Shown piece after piece: positions 11,072 through 21,640 of a stretch of DNA of 64,000 nucleotides (the first letter of the stretch is position 1; each line of letters begins with the position of its first letter). Under the pieces are notes generated by a model. That model searched no databases and was not told the origin of the DNA. It saw only the letters and a program-made list of their open reading frames with translations. This DNA is from Adiantum capillus-veneris (taxonomy: Eukaryota > Streptophyta > Polypodiopsida > Polypodiales > Pteridaceae): assembly GCA_014529385.2 (NCBI GenBank), contig CM043971.1, positions 59,200,209-59,264,208 of the forward strand, in the 5' to 3' direction. The position numbers and the translations under genes are program-made.

Positions 11072-14000
11072 AGCCACACACTCGTAATTAGAATGCTTAG
11101 AGATATTAAATATTTTCAACCAACTCTAAAGGTTTTAGCAAATTTTAAAAAGAAGAAGTTTAAGTAATTAGTGTTTCCAAATGTCTGAAGTGCCATCGAA
11201 ATGACTGCAAACATGATTTTTTCATTTAATTAGAACGAATGTGAGAACAAAGTCATAAAATTACAACACACAGAAAGACGTCAAAAGGTTCATATAATTT
11301 CAATTCCTGATCAGTGGTCGGAAAAAAACTTTTTTCCCGGAAACTTGGCAAACCTACATATAAGAAATTTTAGAGGTAAATTGACTAAATTTCAACGTTT
11401 TTACACTAAATATTCTCTAAATTTTGCAAGGTTTCTCACCTTCAAATTTAGGATTAAGACGTAATTAATCTCAAAATTTGTAGGTGGGATTACACTAAAA
11501 CTAGGTTTTTTCAAGCACTGGTTCTGATTGTAAAATCATCAATGATATCTAAGTGGTAAAATTTGGTGAAAAGGCCAAAATTTGTTCTGGGAACATGTAA
11601 GACTTGCAAAGCTTTTCTTAGCAATATTAGGATTTGAACGGCTCATTGGAAAGTGCTACCCTTCCATACAAGAAGATTTAGAAATTTTCTCATGTAGGAA
11701 AATTTCTAAATCTTCTTGTGTACTGCATACTACTGGGTCTACGCTCTGATTAACCCAGAATTTCGCCAGATCCTCCACGAAACAAAAAGAGGTAAATAGT
11801 CCCTCTCTCTCCTCTCTCTTCCATCTCTCCTCTCTCTTCCCGTGGGGGCTGCTTCGCCATCGCTGCCTTCTGTGGCCCCATGCTTCGCCAAGCCATCCCT
11901 GCACAGTCATGGAGAACAGCTCCATCGCGAGTGAGGACAGCCCCCTCCCCCCCGCACAGGAACGTCTCCAGCGCTGCTCGCCTCCAACTGGCTTTCTCTG
12001 CCCGTTCACATGCTTCTCTCCCATGGCGCTCGGGCCTGTGATGACCTTCCTTGCCTGCGATGACCATCTTGCTGCACGCTGTGGCCCCACTGCCTCCTCA
12101 CTCCGCCAGCCATACCGGCTCGAGCTACCCTACCAAGGTTTGTCCCGCAGCTCCAACACATCCTGACTATGGCAGTGTCCTCATAGCAGGAAAATCGGCC
12201 TCGTTCGACCAAAACTATCTCTCTCTCTCTCTCTCTCGTCCATGTGTTGGCTCCCTATGTACTTTTCACTTTGGAGAGATGAGAGCATCTCTTAATATTT
12301 TTGCTAAACAAATTGACTCAAAATTGGGAGGACCTACTGGAGTCTTTTCATACAATGAATAACATCATGAGCTTCTGCTCGAGAGGCACCGCATACCTAT
12401 CTAGGTACGATTGGGGGCAGGGGACCCCCGACCCCCCCACCGGGCCAGTGGTCCCCTGCCCCCAATCGTACCTAGCTAGGTATGCGGTGCCTCCCTCACA
12501 GAAGCTCATGATGTTGAGGTAAGTCACAATGAACAAGAGACATCAACAAGGTGTTTGTCAAATCCTATTGCAATTTTGGAGTGTATGAATGATGATTCGA
12601 TTTTGAAATATAGCACAATAGCACCAAATTTCCCTTGTGTATCCATACTACACAACCATGCTCTACAGAACACACTTTCCTCCCACGATACCCAGGGTCT
12701 TGAATGAACACTAGAATGTCAGATCGATGGTGGGTAGAGATTCCCATGAATCTTGAGGCGATCGGACGACCCTCAAGAAGTCATCGGCATTGTCCACCCC
12801 CCTCACAACCCGAGTTTCAAGCATGTGACCACCTTATTGGTAGTGTGATGCTCTTACTATGTGCTCGTGTGGGTTTCACGTGCTGATAAAGTAAACTGCA
12901 CCATGAAAAATTATTTTTGAACATAAAAACTTAAGTTGCACCGATCAGACGAAACATGCACAAAAAGATTTAGAAATTTTATCATGTAGGAAAAGGGACT
13001 CTTTTCCAGTGTTTTTCATACAATGAATAACATCATGAGCTTCTGCTCCAGAGGCACTGCATACCTAACTAGGTACGATTGGGGGAAGGGGACCACCGGC
13101 CCCCCCACCAGGCCGGCGGTCCCCTGTCCCCAATCGTACCTAACTAGGTATGCGGTGCCTCCCTCACAGAAGCTCATGATGTTGAGGTAAGTCACAATGT
13201 AGGAATTATTGTGAGAATTTGTCCAAAACTCATCAACGTGATTTGATAGCTGAAATACGAACCAAAAATTTGTTTACCCCTACTAATGCTCCTAGCTTTC
13301 CTCCTCAAATTAATTGTATGAATGTTGCGTCGAATGATAACGACTACGATCAAATTATAAATAAATTTAAAAATTATGTTTGTATTGCAAAATCTAGCAA
13401 TACTCGTATCTATTTTGACATCTCCAAAATAGCACAAATTAGATTACTTTTTGCAAAGCTCTTCTTAATTCGAGTGTTTATTTTATGAAAATGCTAAGAG
13501 AAATATACTAATATTGAGCATTACATTGTGATGTAAAGCACACCGCGACCCTCTGAGTGATACGCTTGTTTTGAGCTATCACACACTTTAATAAAAAAAT
13601 CGATCATTAAAAAACATAAACAAACATAAAAAAACGAGTGAAAACGTACACCTAAAAAAGTAAGCGATTAACCTTCGAGGTTATTCATCGATGCTTGTAG
13701 GGTGCCAAAGGCACATGCATCTACGCTCTGGTTGTGTGCTAGAGACGGAGCACCTAGAGAGAATTTTGACTTACGCGAGTTCTCAATATCCACCTACCTT
13801 AGGTTCGAGGCCCTCGGTGGGGACCAAAGGTAGTACAAACCAAGACCCGAACATAGCGGCTAGTGACTCTTCCTCTAACTACGATGTCATGGAGGGTTTC
13901 CCAATTCCTAATCCCGATAGCTCAAGCCAAGACATGCATGCCATGGACCCGCGGTCCGGGCCGAGCGTGCTTAGCCGCTTGAAGGAAACCTTTAGTAGAG

Positions 14001-16748
14001 CCACTCGCTCCGAACATGGAGCTAAGGATGTAAATGAGGGGGGTGGGAAAGTAAATTTTTCATTCATGACCAACATAGACCCTATGCCTTTACAGAATGT
14101 GCACGTGAATACTTCATTCACTGCACCTCGTGACTCTTCATAGCTATTTCCTATAAACCATAAGAAATAATAATTTGATTTTTGTCAAACTTAGGAGAGC
14201 CCTAAGTTATGTCCATACGTTATGCTAAGAGTAAATTGTACAATGAAGTTTATTTATAACCTTCTTCTCTATATTGTGTGATATTGTCATTTAATGCTTG
14301 GTGGTTTCTTAATTATTTTTCACTAGAAGAAAAGCCTGACATCCTTAAGATTTTCTCGAGTTGCAAAACGGCCAGTGAGAACCTGACCCACCTAATTAAT
14401 TAAGGAGTGCTCGGGGATTATATGCCTAGCAGGAAAGATATGCAAGTGAATCCAAAGAACCTAGAAGATACGGTTCTCCAAAAATGATTTGTCCTAAGAG
14501 GGAAAGGGAAGAAAAGACAAGCACTTCTTATATGTACTCAAGTTGTTAGATTCTTCTTCTTTCGCCATATTTAAAATGTCACGAACTACTGAGTGTTTGA
14601 TAAGGATCTCTTTGTTGCGTACGTTTTGAGATAGTCCAAGAAAGCAAGGAGAGTATTTTTTGATTGAGAAAAGCAAGATTTAGACGAGTGGATATAGGCT
14701 AGCTCTTGTCGTCAAGACCATGTGCAGCCATTAGATCATGTTTTGCCTCGATCTAAGGATTTTATATATGTTATGATGGATGCAAGGTTGTGGCTCCTTG
14801 TGAAATCATGAACATCGGTCTCTTGTGGAAATTTTTGGCCATGATTAAAAAAAAAGATTTGCATTTAAATTTTTTCTAGTGAATACAATACATCCACTCA
14901 CAATTGTGAGTTTTTTTTTTTTTTGGGGGGGGGGGGATTCCATTTAAATGCTAGGCATGGTGAGCACATTATACTGGAGTTGGATGCTTCTTCATCTATC
15001 CAACCATGTTTTGTCTTCTTGTTCGAGGGTAAAAATGCAACTCTGACAATTGCTTGTACACAAGATGTCATGAGAAAGCTATGAGGCCAATCTCTTTTGC
15101 TGAATGCATAATTTTTGAAGAACTGCTACACGGTGTAAATATATTCAAGCAAAGTAAGGGTGCCGATGGATGTATGGTGCAAGTGGACTTCAATCCTGAT
15201 GTAGCTTTACTAAGCTTGACAGAATGCTGTGCAAAATTAGTTGTGACTTACTATATGGATAGATGGATGTGGACACAAGGCTTATGGTATTGGGTGGCTA
15301 TTATATTCAGTAGAAGAACTGAGGTCCATCATATATCTATCCATCTATATGTATAGATGGATGTCGACACAAGACTTATGGTATTGGGTGGTTGGTATAT
15401 TAAGTAGCAGAATTGAGGTCCACCATCAATTCACAATTGTGGGCAAGGGCTTCTATGTAGCTACATGTACTTTTGAGCAAGCAATTCACAATTTAGTTAT
15501 AAGAGGTAGCGTAAGGGGTACCTCTTCTTTTGTATATGCAACGCCATGGACACCAAGCTCTACCAAGAGGAAGAGATTATGTGTTTCTGTCCAGTGTGGG
15601 TCACATTTCAATAACTTCGCTTTGGCTGCATGGACACATTCAATCCATTGCTTTAAAGTTGGATCGTGTGCTTTTCCTGCCAAAGATGCAATGAATGAGA
15701 TTTGGACTAGTTGTTAAGGTGTGCATGTTGTGAAACTATAGATTTTAATATGGGATACTTTAGAGATTTTTGGCAAGAATTGGCGCGTGCTTCATTTTCC
15801 ATAACAAATGTAAAAGGATTGATCATTACGCTCCGATTTGTCCTATGGAAAGGGCTACGTACCTATAGCCCAATGAACAAAACCACGTGGAAATGAGTTG
15901 ATCGAGAGCCCAAGCTACCATCAAGTGAGAATACTTGCCTACGAGCTAAGAAATCGTGCAACATGGAGGTGGAGGATGTGATTATTGAAGATGTTAGTCC
16001 ACTTATGGAACTGAATAGCAGGAGGACAAGAACAATGTTTGTATATCCTCATCTCTTGTCATTTCAGCTAGTGAAAACCATGTTACAATTTCTCCTAGTG
16101 ATGGCTCTCCTAGGCAAATTAAAAGGTTTCTCTCAGTAGCCACCTGGAGGATCAAACAAAGCTCAAAGGGTCCTTGCACAAGATCTTTCGAAGCGAGGGA
16201 TATAAAATGAAGGAATTTATCATTAAAATCTTTTCCACAATAGATCTTGGACCTACTCACTGCCTACTGGGTCTACGCTCTGATTAACCCATAATTTCGC
16301 CAGATCCTCCACGAAACAAAAAGAGGTAAATAGTCCCTCTCTCTCCTCTCTCTTCCATCTCTCCTCTCTCTTCCCGTGGGGGTTGCTTCGCCATCGCTGC
16401 CTTCTGTGGCCCCATGCTTCGCCAAGCCATCCCTGCACAGTCATGGAGAACAGCTCCATCGCGAGTGAGGACAGCCCCCTCCCCCCCGCACAGGAACGTC
16501 TCCAGCGCTGCTCGCCTCCAACTGGCTTTCTCTGCCCGTTCACATGCTTCTCTCCCATGGCGCTCGGGCCTGCGATGACCTTTGTTGCTTGCGATGACCA
16601 TCTTGCTGCACGCTGTGGCCCCACCGCCTCCTCACTCCCCTAGCCATACCGGCTTGAGCTACCCTACCAAGGTCTGTCCTACAGCTCCAGCACATCCTGA
16701 CTATGGCAGTGTCCTCATAGCAGAAAAATCGACCTCGTTCAACCAAAA

Positions 16749-16800
<52 letters not shown>

Positions 16801-19384
16801 CGTGTTGGCTCCCTATGTTTTCACTTTGGAGAGATGAGAGCATCTTAATATTCTTGCTAAACAAATTGACTCAAAATTGGGAGAACCCACTCAACCATCT
16901 TTTGGATGTCTTGAGTTTGTCTACAAGAGCCACTTTTGAGGGTGATATAACGAGATTATTAGCTCTTTGAGTATTTTCAGATTCTATTGTTTCGATGCTC
17001 ATTCTACCCATAGATTAAGAAGAACGTAGAAAATGTTGATTTACACCATTTTTATAGAAATTGCCAACATATAAGTTAAATTTTACGAATTGATTGCATC
17101 GCACGATTGTCATAGAGCATGACGAGACAAACAATTTCACATGAGATCGTCTTGACAGATTCAGAGCCATTTGAGAGACACAGACCGTTGAAAATGGCTA
17201 AACTATTAGGACATCTCTTTAGTACGTGGGATATTTTTAGTGCCACTTTTGTGGTTGTGCACATGATACCTCTTTTTGACCCTGTTTTTGCCCTGTTGTT
17301 TTACTAAAGAGAGGAGTTCAACAATGAAAATAACCACTTTTTGGCGAGCTATTCTGAGAGATAACCTTTATCATCGGGACAACTAGGCGATTGAGAGAAG
17401 TTTGGCAATGATAATAGCCAATTTTTGGCTAGCTATTTTGGGAGACAGTCTCTATTATCAAAACAACCGTGCGATTGAGAGTGTGATTGTAATTGTGATT
17501 GCAGTGTGCATGAGATTTTGATTGTGATTGAGAGTGAGACGTGATTGAGAGTGGGATAGCTCGAGGGTGGTCGAGAGGTTATGACATGGTCTATGCTCCT
17601 TCTACAATGATATTACATCAATAAAGATTCTCTATTTTGTGTACTCTTTGAATTATCTATTTGTCAATCTCTTTCGCTCTCCCGTGTCACATTACACTAT
17701 CCTCTGAGTCTGTTATTTATATGGTTGTAAGGATTGTTGGCTCCTCATAAAAGCCACTTCGATGTAGTCCCTTTGTATCGATGGCAAGGTAATTTTGCAT
17801 GGGTGATGGTGTATCTTTCTTGTTTTTCTCTTAATATAAATAAACCACAAAATGTGAGAATTATGAAGAAAAATTGCACTTGAATTACAAGGGGATCTTT
17901 CTAGAGTTGGGCCGCTTTGTGGTTGGAGCATCATCCTCCTTGCCGCCTTGTGAGGAGGGAGGCTTTTGGGAGGGGGGATGTGCAAGGGCTTCCCTAGACA
18001 GTGCAGCAGGATGCATGGGTGTAGAGGGCATTTGTGTGCGAGAGGCAATGTCCAATCTCGGTGGGGACTCCTGGTTACCAATCTTCCTTGGCATGGTTTC
18101 AATTGTCCTTTGTCGGACCCCATCCCATCTTTCTTTTTCCTTTGGTAGAGAGTTCTCTGCCCGTCCTGCTTATTGGGACTAAACATTGGTTGGAAACGTG
18201 GTGGGCACGCACGGGGAGGAGTCAGTATGTGGAACCTGCAAACCTATTTTGTGAATCTCTGTTTGTGTCCAAGAGATGCTAGAGATTGGGCGAAGCTCTA
18301 TTTGCAAGTTCTGGAGTTTGATCATCAACACTATTGGCTTTGGGTGTTGTGGCTAGGCATTGATGGTATTGGTGATGATGCTGGCTTGATAGATCTAGGG
18401 TGAAGCATGTGCGGTTGGTTTATTTTTGGACGACTTGCTTTGGTGGCTCTTGTCATGACGACTCCACTGCAAGTTCTTTTCTCTTGTGTATGTCTTAATT
18501 TGGTATTTAGATAGCCGATGTGTGGAATTACATGTATCTTTTTAAAAAAAACGCACCCTCCTTGAGCATGTTTAGTGGGTGGGTTTATTTAAAGAGACCA
18601 ACATTAGTGAGTGAATGTATGAATGTGTAAATGTTTCACTGTTTCTATGTGTACCGTGTAACCTAACATTTTATTTAATATATTATAAGTGGGGGTCCGA
18701 GACGATCCCTTCTAGCAGGAAAGGAAAGAGGTGTCGTGGGTTTGTAGGTAGGTGGCAATCCATGGGGGAGGCACCAAGCGATGATGAAAGCGAGGCAAAG
18801 GCAGACACATTGACACAACAATTTCGAGGCAGGAGTAGTGGCACAACACTAGTGAGGTGAGGACTTAAGAGGGATTTTTTTAATATTAAATAAATTGGGC
18901 ATCTGCATATGGCATAGCAACCTTGCTCGATTGGTTAGCAGGGTTCCATGTGAGCTATGATCTCTTTGGGGTTGAGTTCGAATCTTGCATCCTAGTTTTC
19001 AAGGGTAATTAGAATACAAAGGTGGAATGAATGGTTCAGGTGGGAGGAAGGAATGCCTCAGGTGGAAGGAATCTTCCAAAGTAAATAAATAAATCAACGA
19101 ACGAGCCACTTATAGGTGCTACGATTTTTAGACGCGGCAAGCAGTAAGGGATATATATAGAAATATTAGTAATTTAAGTATTCAACATCCTTAGGGTGCC
19201 AAAGACTTTCTACTATGCAATCTTTCTATAATACTACAGCATTATGTCCACATATCATGTGCATTTAAAGATATTCTAAAACTCTTTTTATGTAAATTTT
19301 TTTAAGAATATAAGATCCTTCTCTAAAATGTGTAATACTACATATCACTTGCGTTTAAGGCATCTTTTTAAAACTCTTATCATC

Positions 19385-19433
<49 letters not shown>

Positions 19434-21124
19434 TTCTTTTAGAGTTAAAAAATTATTATCTTTTTGTGTACATATTTACGTGAGTATTAAAACTTTAAAT
19501 ACTTTTCTATGGAACTCTCGCGTTACAGTACATTTTTTCTAAGTGACTTAGCCAAAGACAGTTTGGATAATGCAAAAAGATCATTTTACCCAAAAAAGGT
19601 TGTTTGTTCCAAAAATTAGCTGCTTAAGATACAAGAGTGTATATAAGAAGGGTACCTTGATGTCGGGGCGGAGATGGTTTTGGTAGCGCTCTCGGCATTG
19701 TTTGCCTTTACGACCGGGCAGGTCCATGGCGATGCGTGACCAGTGCTGCTGTCCGTGCTTCTCTACCAGCTGGCTCAAGCGCCTGCATTAATACACAAAA
19801 CGCTTAACATCTGCATGCAGCAGCGCTACCTGGTTACAAATGTGCGCGCAATCATCCATGGGACTGGGGGTACGTCGTGTGTGTGTGTGCGTGCGCGTGC
19901 GTGCGTGCGTGTTGTAGCGCTAGTTATAACTCGGGTGGCCATGCATTTTTGAAGGATTATAACCCCCGTGGTGAGTGCGCGCGTACGCGTGTGTAAACCC
20001 TAATTATACCTGTCTTCGTCAGGAGTCCACTGCCCTTTGATGGTGGGCTTGTGATTAGCGGCACCCTCTTTCGCTTGTGAAGAGCTCCTGTTGATCACCC
20101 TCTTCAGAGACAGAGCAGCTTCATCCTTGATGTTGAAGCCGCCATTCAAGCTCGGCAACGTGGCGTTAAACCCATTCAGGTTGAGGCCGGAGCCATGCAA
20201 ATTATTGAGAAATAAATTATTACTATTAGCTGACGTGTCGCATAGCACCTTCCTGAGCTCTTCAAGCTGAAGGTTCCGCTTATTTTCTTCCACCTGCAGG
20301 TCCAGCGCGTGAACGTCCTCTAAACGGTTGGTGCACCCCTTAAACCCCCTCCAATACCCAAAATCAGGGTTAACAAAATGTCCAAGCTCATCATATTGCA
20401 AATTATTGATTTTGTCCTCATTATTGTGAAAATTCAAATTACTGCCATTATAGCCCACATTCACACCAGCAGTACTCCCAAGCTGGCCCTCCATGTTGAA
20501 GTTGCTGCTCCTAAGCTTGCCTATCATTTCTGTGTAGTTGCTGGCTGTCAAAAGCTCATCCAGGTTAAGGGTTAACCCTGGGTTAGAAGGGTGGGGTAAG
20601 AGAGGCAAATTATCAGTAGCTTCTGCAATGAGGTGGTCTCCCATTCTCTCTTTGCTTCTGGTCCCTCTTCTTGGGCCCTTCAAGATATATCCTGCACGTA
20701 GAGACTCCTCCTCTTGCTTCACCTGGAAGCTCTCATGCTGCATGAGAGAGTCCGCGCTGGTGACAGTCGAGATAGTGCGGCCGCCACCGCCACCGCCGCA
20801 GCCGACCATACTGCTGCAATAGTCAGCTGTGCATGGGTGAATATCAGCCTGTAGATTGCCAGCTGTCATACCACCGTAGTGGACGGGAGTGCGGAGATGG
20901 CCACTTGCATCATGATTCATATGTAGAAAATTAGGGCTGCTGCTGCCAATGAGATGCTGGCCTGCAGGCCCAATATGATCCTGCAGGTGCTGCAGCATCA
21001 GATCACTGCATGCAATATTGTCCATGATGTTGTCATCTATGATGTTATTATTGGCCTTGCGTTGGTTTGCAGGCTTGCCTTCAGTACATGCCTTTGTTAT
21101 GTTGTTGAAAGGTGTGAAATCCAT
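8724..21124 (-). CDS. R2R3-MYB transcription factor, MYB98/MYB64/MYB119 (FGMYB) type, three exons
   Basis: A nuclear DNA-binding transcription factor predicted from three exons joined by GT-AG introns in matching phase (21124-20010, 19782-19656, 10043-8724), giving 853 residues. R2 starts at the end of exon 1 ([10 protein letters not shown]), continues in exon 2 ([28 protein letters not shown]), and R3 opens exon 3 ([45 protein letters not shown]). The KGQWT...GKQCRER...NHLRPDIK and IKNHWNAT signatures are those of the Arabidopsis MYB98/MYB64/MYB119 clade, which controls the female gametophyte and includes Marchantia FGMYB. The long N-terminal region before the MYB domain also fits that clade. 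The ATG at 21124 (MDFTPFNN) is preferred over the upstream ATG at 21208, which would add a hydrophobic non-MYB extension. Oddities are a Tyr in place of the third Trp of R2 (RERYQNHL) and a 9.6-kb intron. Orthology is inferred from motifs, not from a tree. Confidence 0.9.
11034..11068 (+). repeat. (CT)n microsatellite
   Basis: A CT run of about 17 units in MYB intron 2. Confidence 0.95.
11668..11719. repeat. Perfect inverted repeat, 22-bp arms with 8-base loop
   Basis: Arms 11668-11689 and 11698-11719 are exact reverse complements around the loop TCATGTAG. The left arm and loop resemble the outer flank of the foldback repeats at 12.97 and 7.96 kb (TTAGAAATTTT..TCATGTAGG), so this is probably another part of that repeat family. 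Confidence 0.93.
11722..12340 (+). repeat. 620-bp interspersed repeat, copy A
   Basis: This stretch is closely similar to 16258-16890 in the same orientation, from TACTGGGTCTACGCTCTG to AAATTGACTCAAAATTGGGAG, with an internal (CT)n of different length. It sits between a 22-bp-arm hairpin and foldback copy 2, as if inserted into the foldback family. No TG...CA ends and no coding domain were found. Confidence 0.88.
12341..12530. repeat. Foldback repeat, copy 2
   Basis: Arms 12363-12426 and 12450-12513 pair as in copy 1. Its right flank matches copies 1 and 3 up to GTAAGTCACAATG, and its left flank is cut short next to the 620-bp repeat. Confidence 0.85.
12966..13229. repeat. Foldback repeat, copy 3
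   Basis: The hairpin occupies 13031-13181. The flanks TTAGAAATTTT.TCATGTAGGAAAA on the left and GAGAATTTGTCCAAAACT on the right match copy 1, which shows a unit of about 260 bp. Confidence 0.85.
13691..14143 (+). CDS. Unassigned ORF, 150 residues
   Basis: An open reading frame in MYB intron 2 starting [14 protein letters not shown] and rich in Ser, Pro and Asp. The MHLRSG start recalls the beginning of some plant retroelement gag-like proteins, but no diagnostic motif follows. It may be a fossil fragment or a chance ORF. Confidence 0.25.
   Translation: MLVGCQRHMHLRSGCVLETEHLERILTYASSQYPPTLGSRPSVGTKGSTNQDPNIAASDSSSNYDVMEGFPIPNPDSSSQDMHAMDPRSGPSVLSRLKETFSRATRSEHGAKDVNEGGGKVNFSFMTNIDPMPLQNVHVNTSFTAPRDSS
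15255..15430 (+). repeat. 94-bp tandem duplication
   Basis: Two diverged copies share AGATGGATGT.GACACAAG, TTATGGTATTGGGTGG and GAGGTCCA.CAT. Both are open in one frame (WYWV...EVHH), but no family is recognised. Confidence 0.8.
16258..16890 (+). repeat. 620-bp interspersed repeat, copy B
   Basis: The second copy of the repeat at 11722-12340, with a longer CT tract (16750-16796). A minus-strand ORF of 105 residues is kept in both copies, but this follows from their high similarity and has no known domain. Confidence 0.88.
17316..17484 (+). repeat. 84-bp tandem duplication, diverged
   Basis: Two adjacent copies share CAATGA.AATA.CCA.TTTTTGGC, AGCTATT.TG.GAGA and GCGATTGAGAG, with about a fifth of positions differing. 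The second copy runs into a GATTGTGATTG-type array. Confidence 0.75.
18905..19095 (+). mobile_element. tRNA-headed SINE candidate
   Basis: A head of about 85 bp looks tRNA-derived. It has an A-box-like TTGGTTAGCAGG after GCTCGA and a B-box-like GAGTTCGAATC, at the spacing of an internal Pol III promoter. A tail of unrelated sequence ends in AAATAAATAAAT. AAATAAAT also occurs just upstream (near 18886), a possible target duplication. The arms do not form a complete functional tRNA. Confidence 0.6.
19388..19431 (+). repeat. (TA)n microsatellite
   Basis: About 22 uninterrupted TA units, 225 bp downstream of MYB exon 2 and inside intron 2. Confidence 0.95.
19656..19782 (-). CDS. MYB exon 2
   Basis: A 127-base exon encoding most of R2, from [10 protein letters not shown] to NHLRPDIK. 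The acceptor is TGCAG|GCG and the donor is CAAG|GTACC. Splitting the R2R3 domain directly after LRPDIK is a common position in plant R2R3-MYB genes. Intron 1 (19783-20009) is 227 bp and contains a GT/GC-alternating tract. Confidence 0.92.
20010..21124 (-). CDS. MYB exon 1
   Basis: This exon encodes the N-terminal 371 residues: an Asn-, Gly- and Ser-rich region without a known domain, a Gly run, and the first ten residues of R2. The donor reads ACAG|GTATAA at 20010/20009, splitting an Arg codon after two bases, which exon 2 completes. Confidence 0.9.
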
Positions 21125-21240
21125 GCTATCGCCACTGCACCATAGGAATGTAAGTGCTGCACTCGGGGATAGCTGCCACAGCAGAAGACCAAAAAAGCGT
21201 AAAAGCAAAGCTCAGCAGCTAGTTCTTAGGTCAAAACATG

Positions 21241-21301
<61 letters not shown>

Positions 21302-21503
21302 GCGCGCGCTTGCTCTCTCTCTCTCTCTCGTCTTACCGGGCCTGTTGGAGATGGAGTGACCTCCTCATCTTGTGAAGCTTCGAGTAGCTGCATCAGAAGC
21401 TCAATTTCATCAGCACAGCTCGAGAAAGAGAGAGATCAGCAGAACAGAGCACTCGAGAGAAACTCCACTAATCAAAATGAGCGAGCTACAGTAACAAAGA
21501 TAA

Positions 21504-21538
<35 letters not shown>

Positions 21539-21640
21539 TGTGTGTGTGAGAGAGAGAGAGGGAGGCAATCGCATGACACACGTTTTGAGCTACCAAATGA
21601 CCATCCAAGCCGTCCATCTCTATCCATCTGACGGTTTCAG
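21125..21640 (-). promoter_or_regulatory. MYB 5' leader and proximal upstream region with CT/GA and CA/CG tracts
   Basis: Directly upstream of the MYB start lie, read on the plus strand, (CT)n(CA)n(CG)n at about 21241-21310 and a second CT run near 21330, then (GA)n at 21508-21535 and 21548-21562. On the gene strand these are GA and CT tracts like the GAGA/CT elements near plant start sites. The CA/CG part is alternating purine-pyrimidine, able to adopt Z-DNA. No TATA box could be set with confidence. Confidence 0.45.

Larger units (their letters stand above)
10044..19655 (-). other. MYB intron 2, 9.6 kb and repeat-filled
   Basis: The intron is bounded by GT (19655) and AG (10044). It contains two foldback copies, two copies of a 620-bp repeat, a perfect inverted repeat, a SINE candidate, tandem duplications and microsatellites. 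Stretches not listed separately (10.04-11.03, 11.07-11.66, 12.53-12.96, 13.23-13.69, 14.14-15.25, 15.43-16.26, 16.9-17.3, 17.5-18.9 and 19.1-19.6 kb) show no recognisable gene. No exon of another gene was supported inside it. Confidence 0.85.

Noticed and set aside
11656-12090. Minus-strand ORF of 144 residues kept in the 620-bp repeat, with a relative at 16253-16624
   Set aside because: Conservation follows from the overall similarity of the two repeat copies. The protein is low-complexity and matches nothing I know.
15054-15717. Two plus-strand ORFs (100 and 122 residues) in MYB intron 2
   Set aside because: They overlap a tandem duplication and no family could be recognised, so they are kept only as a repeat.
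11722-16890. The two 620-bp repeats as LTRs of one retroelement around the ORF at 13.7 kb
   Set aside because: They lack TG...CA ends and there is no primer binding site after copy A, no polypurine tract before copy B and no polymerase between them.
17713-18186. ORF of 157 residues on the minus strand in MYB intron 2
   Set aside because: Low-complexity Pro/His/Arg-rich sequence with no domain and no splice context; probably chance.
18905-19000. A functional tRNA gene at the SINE head
   Set aside because: Box-like motifs are present, but the acceptor and anticodon stems do not pair properly and a non-tRNA body with an A-rich tail follows.
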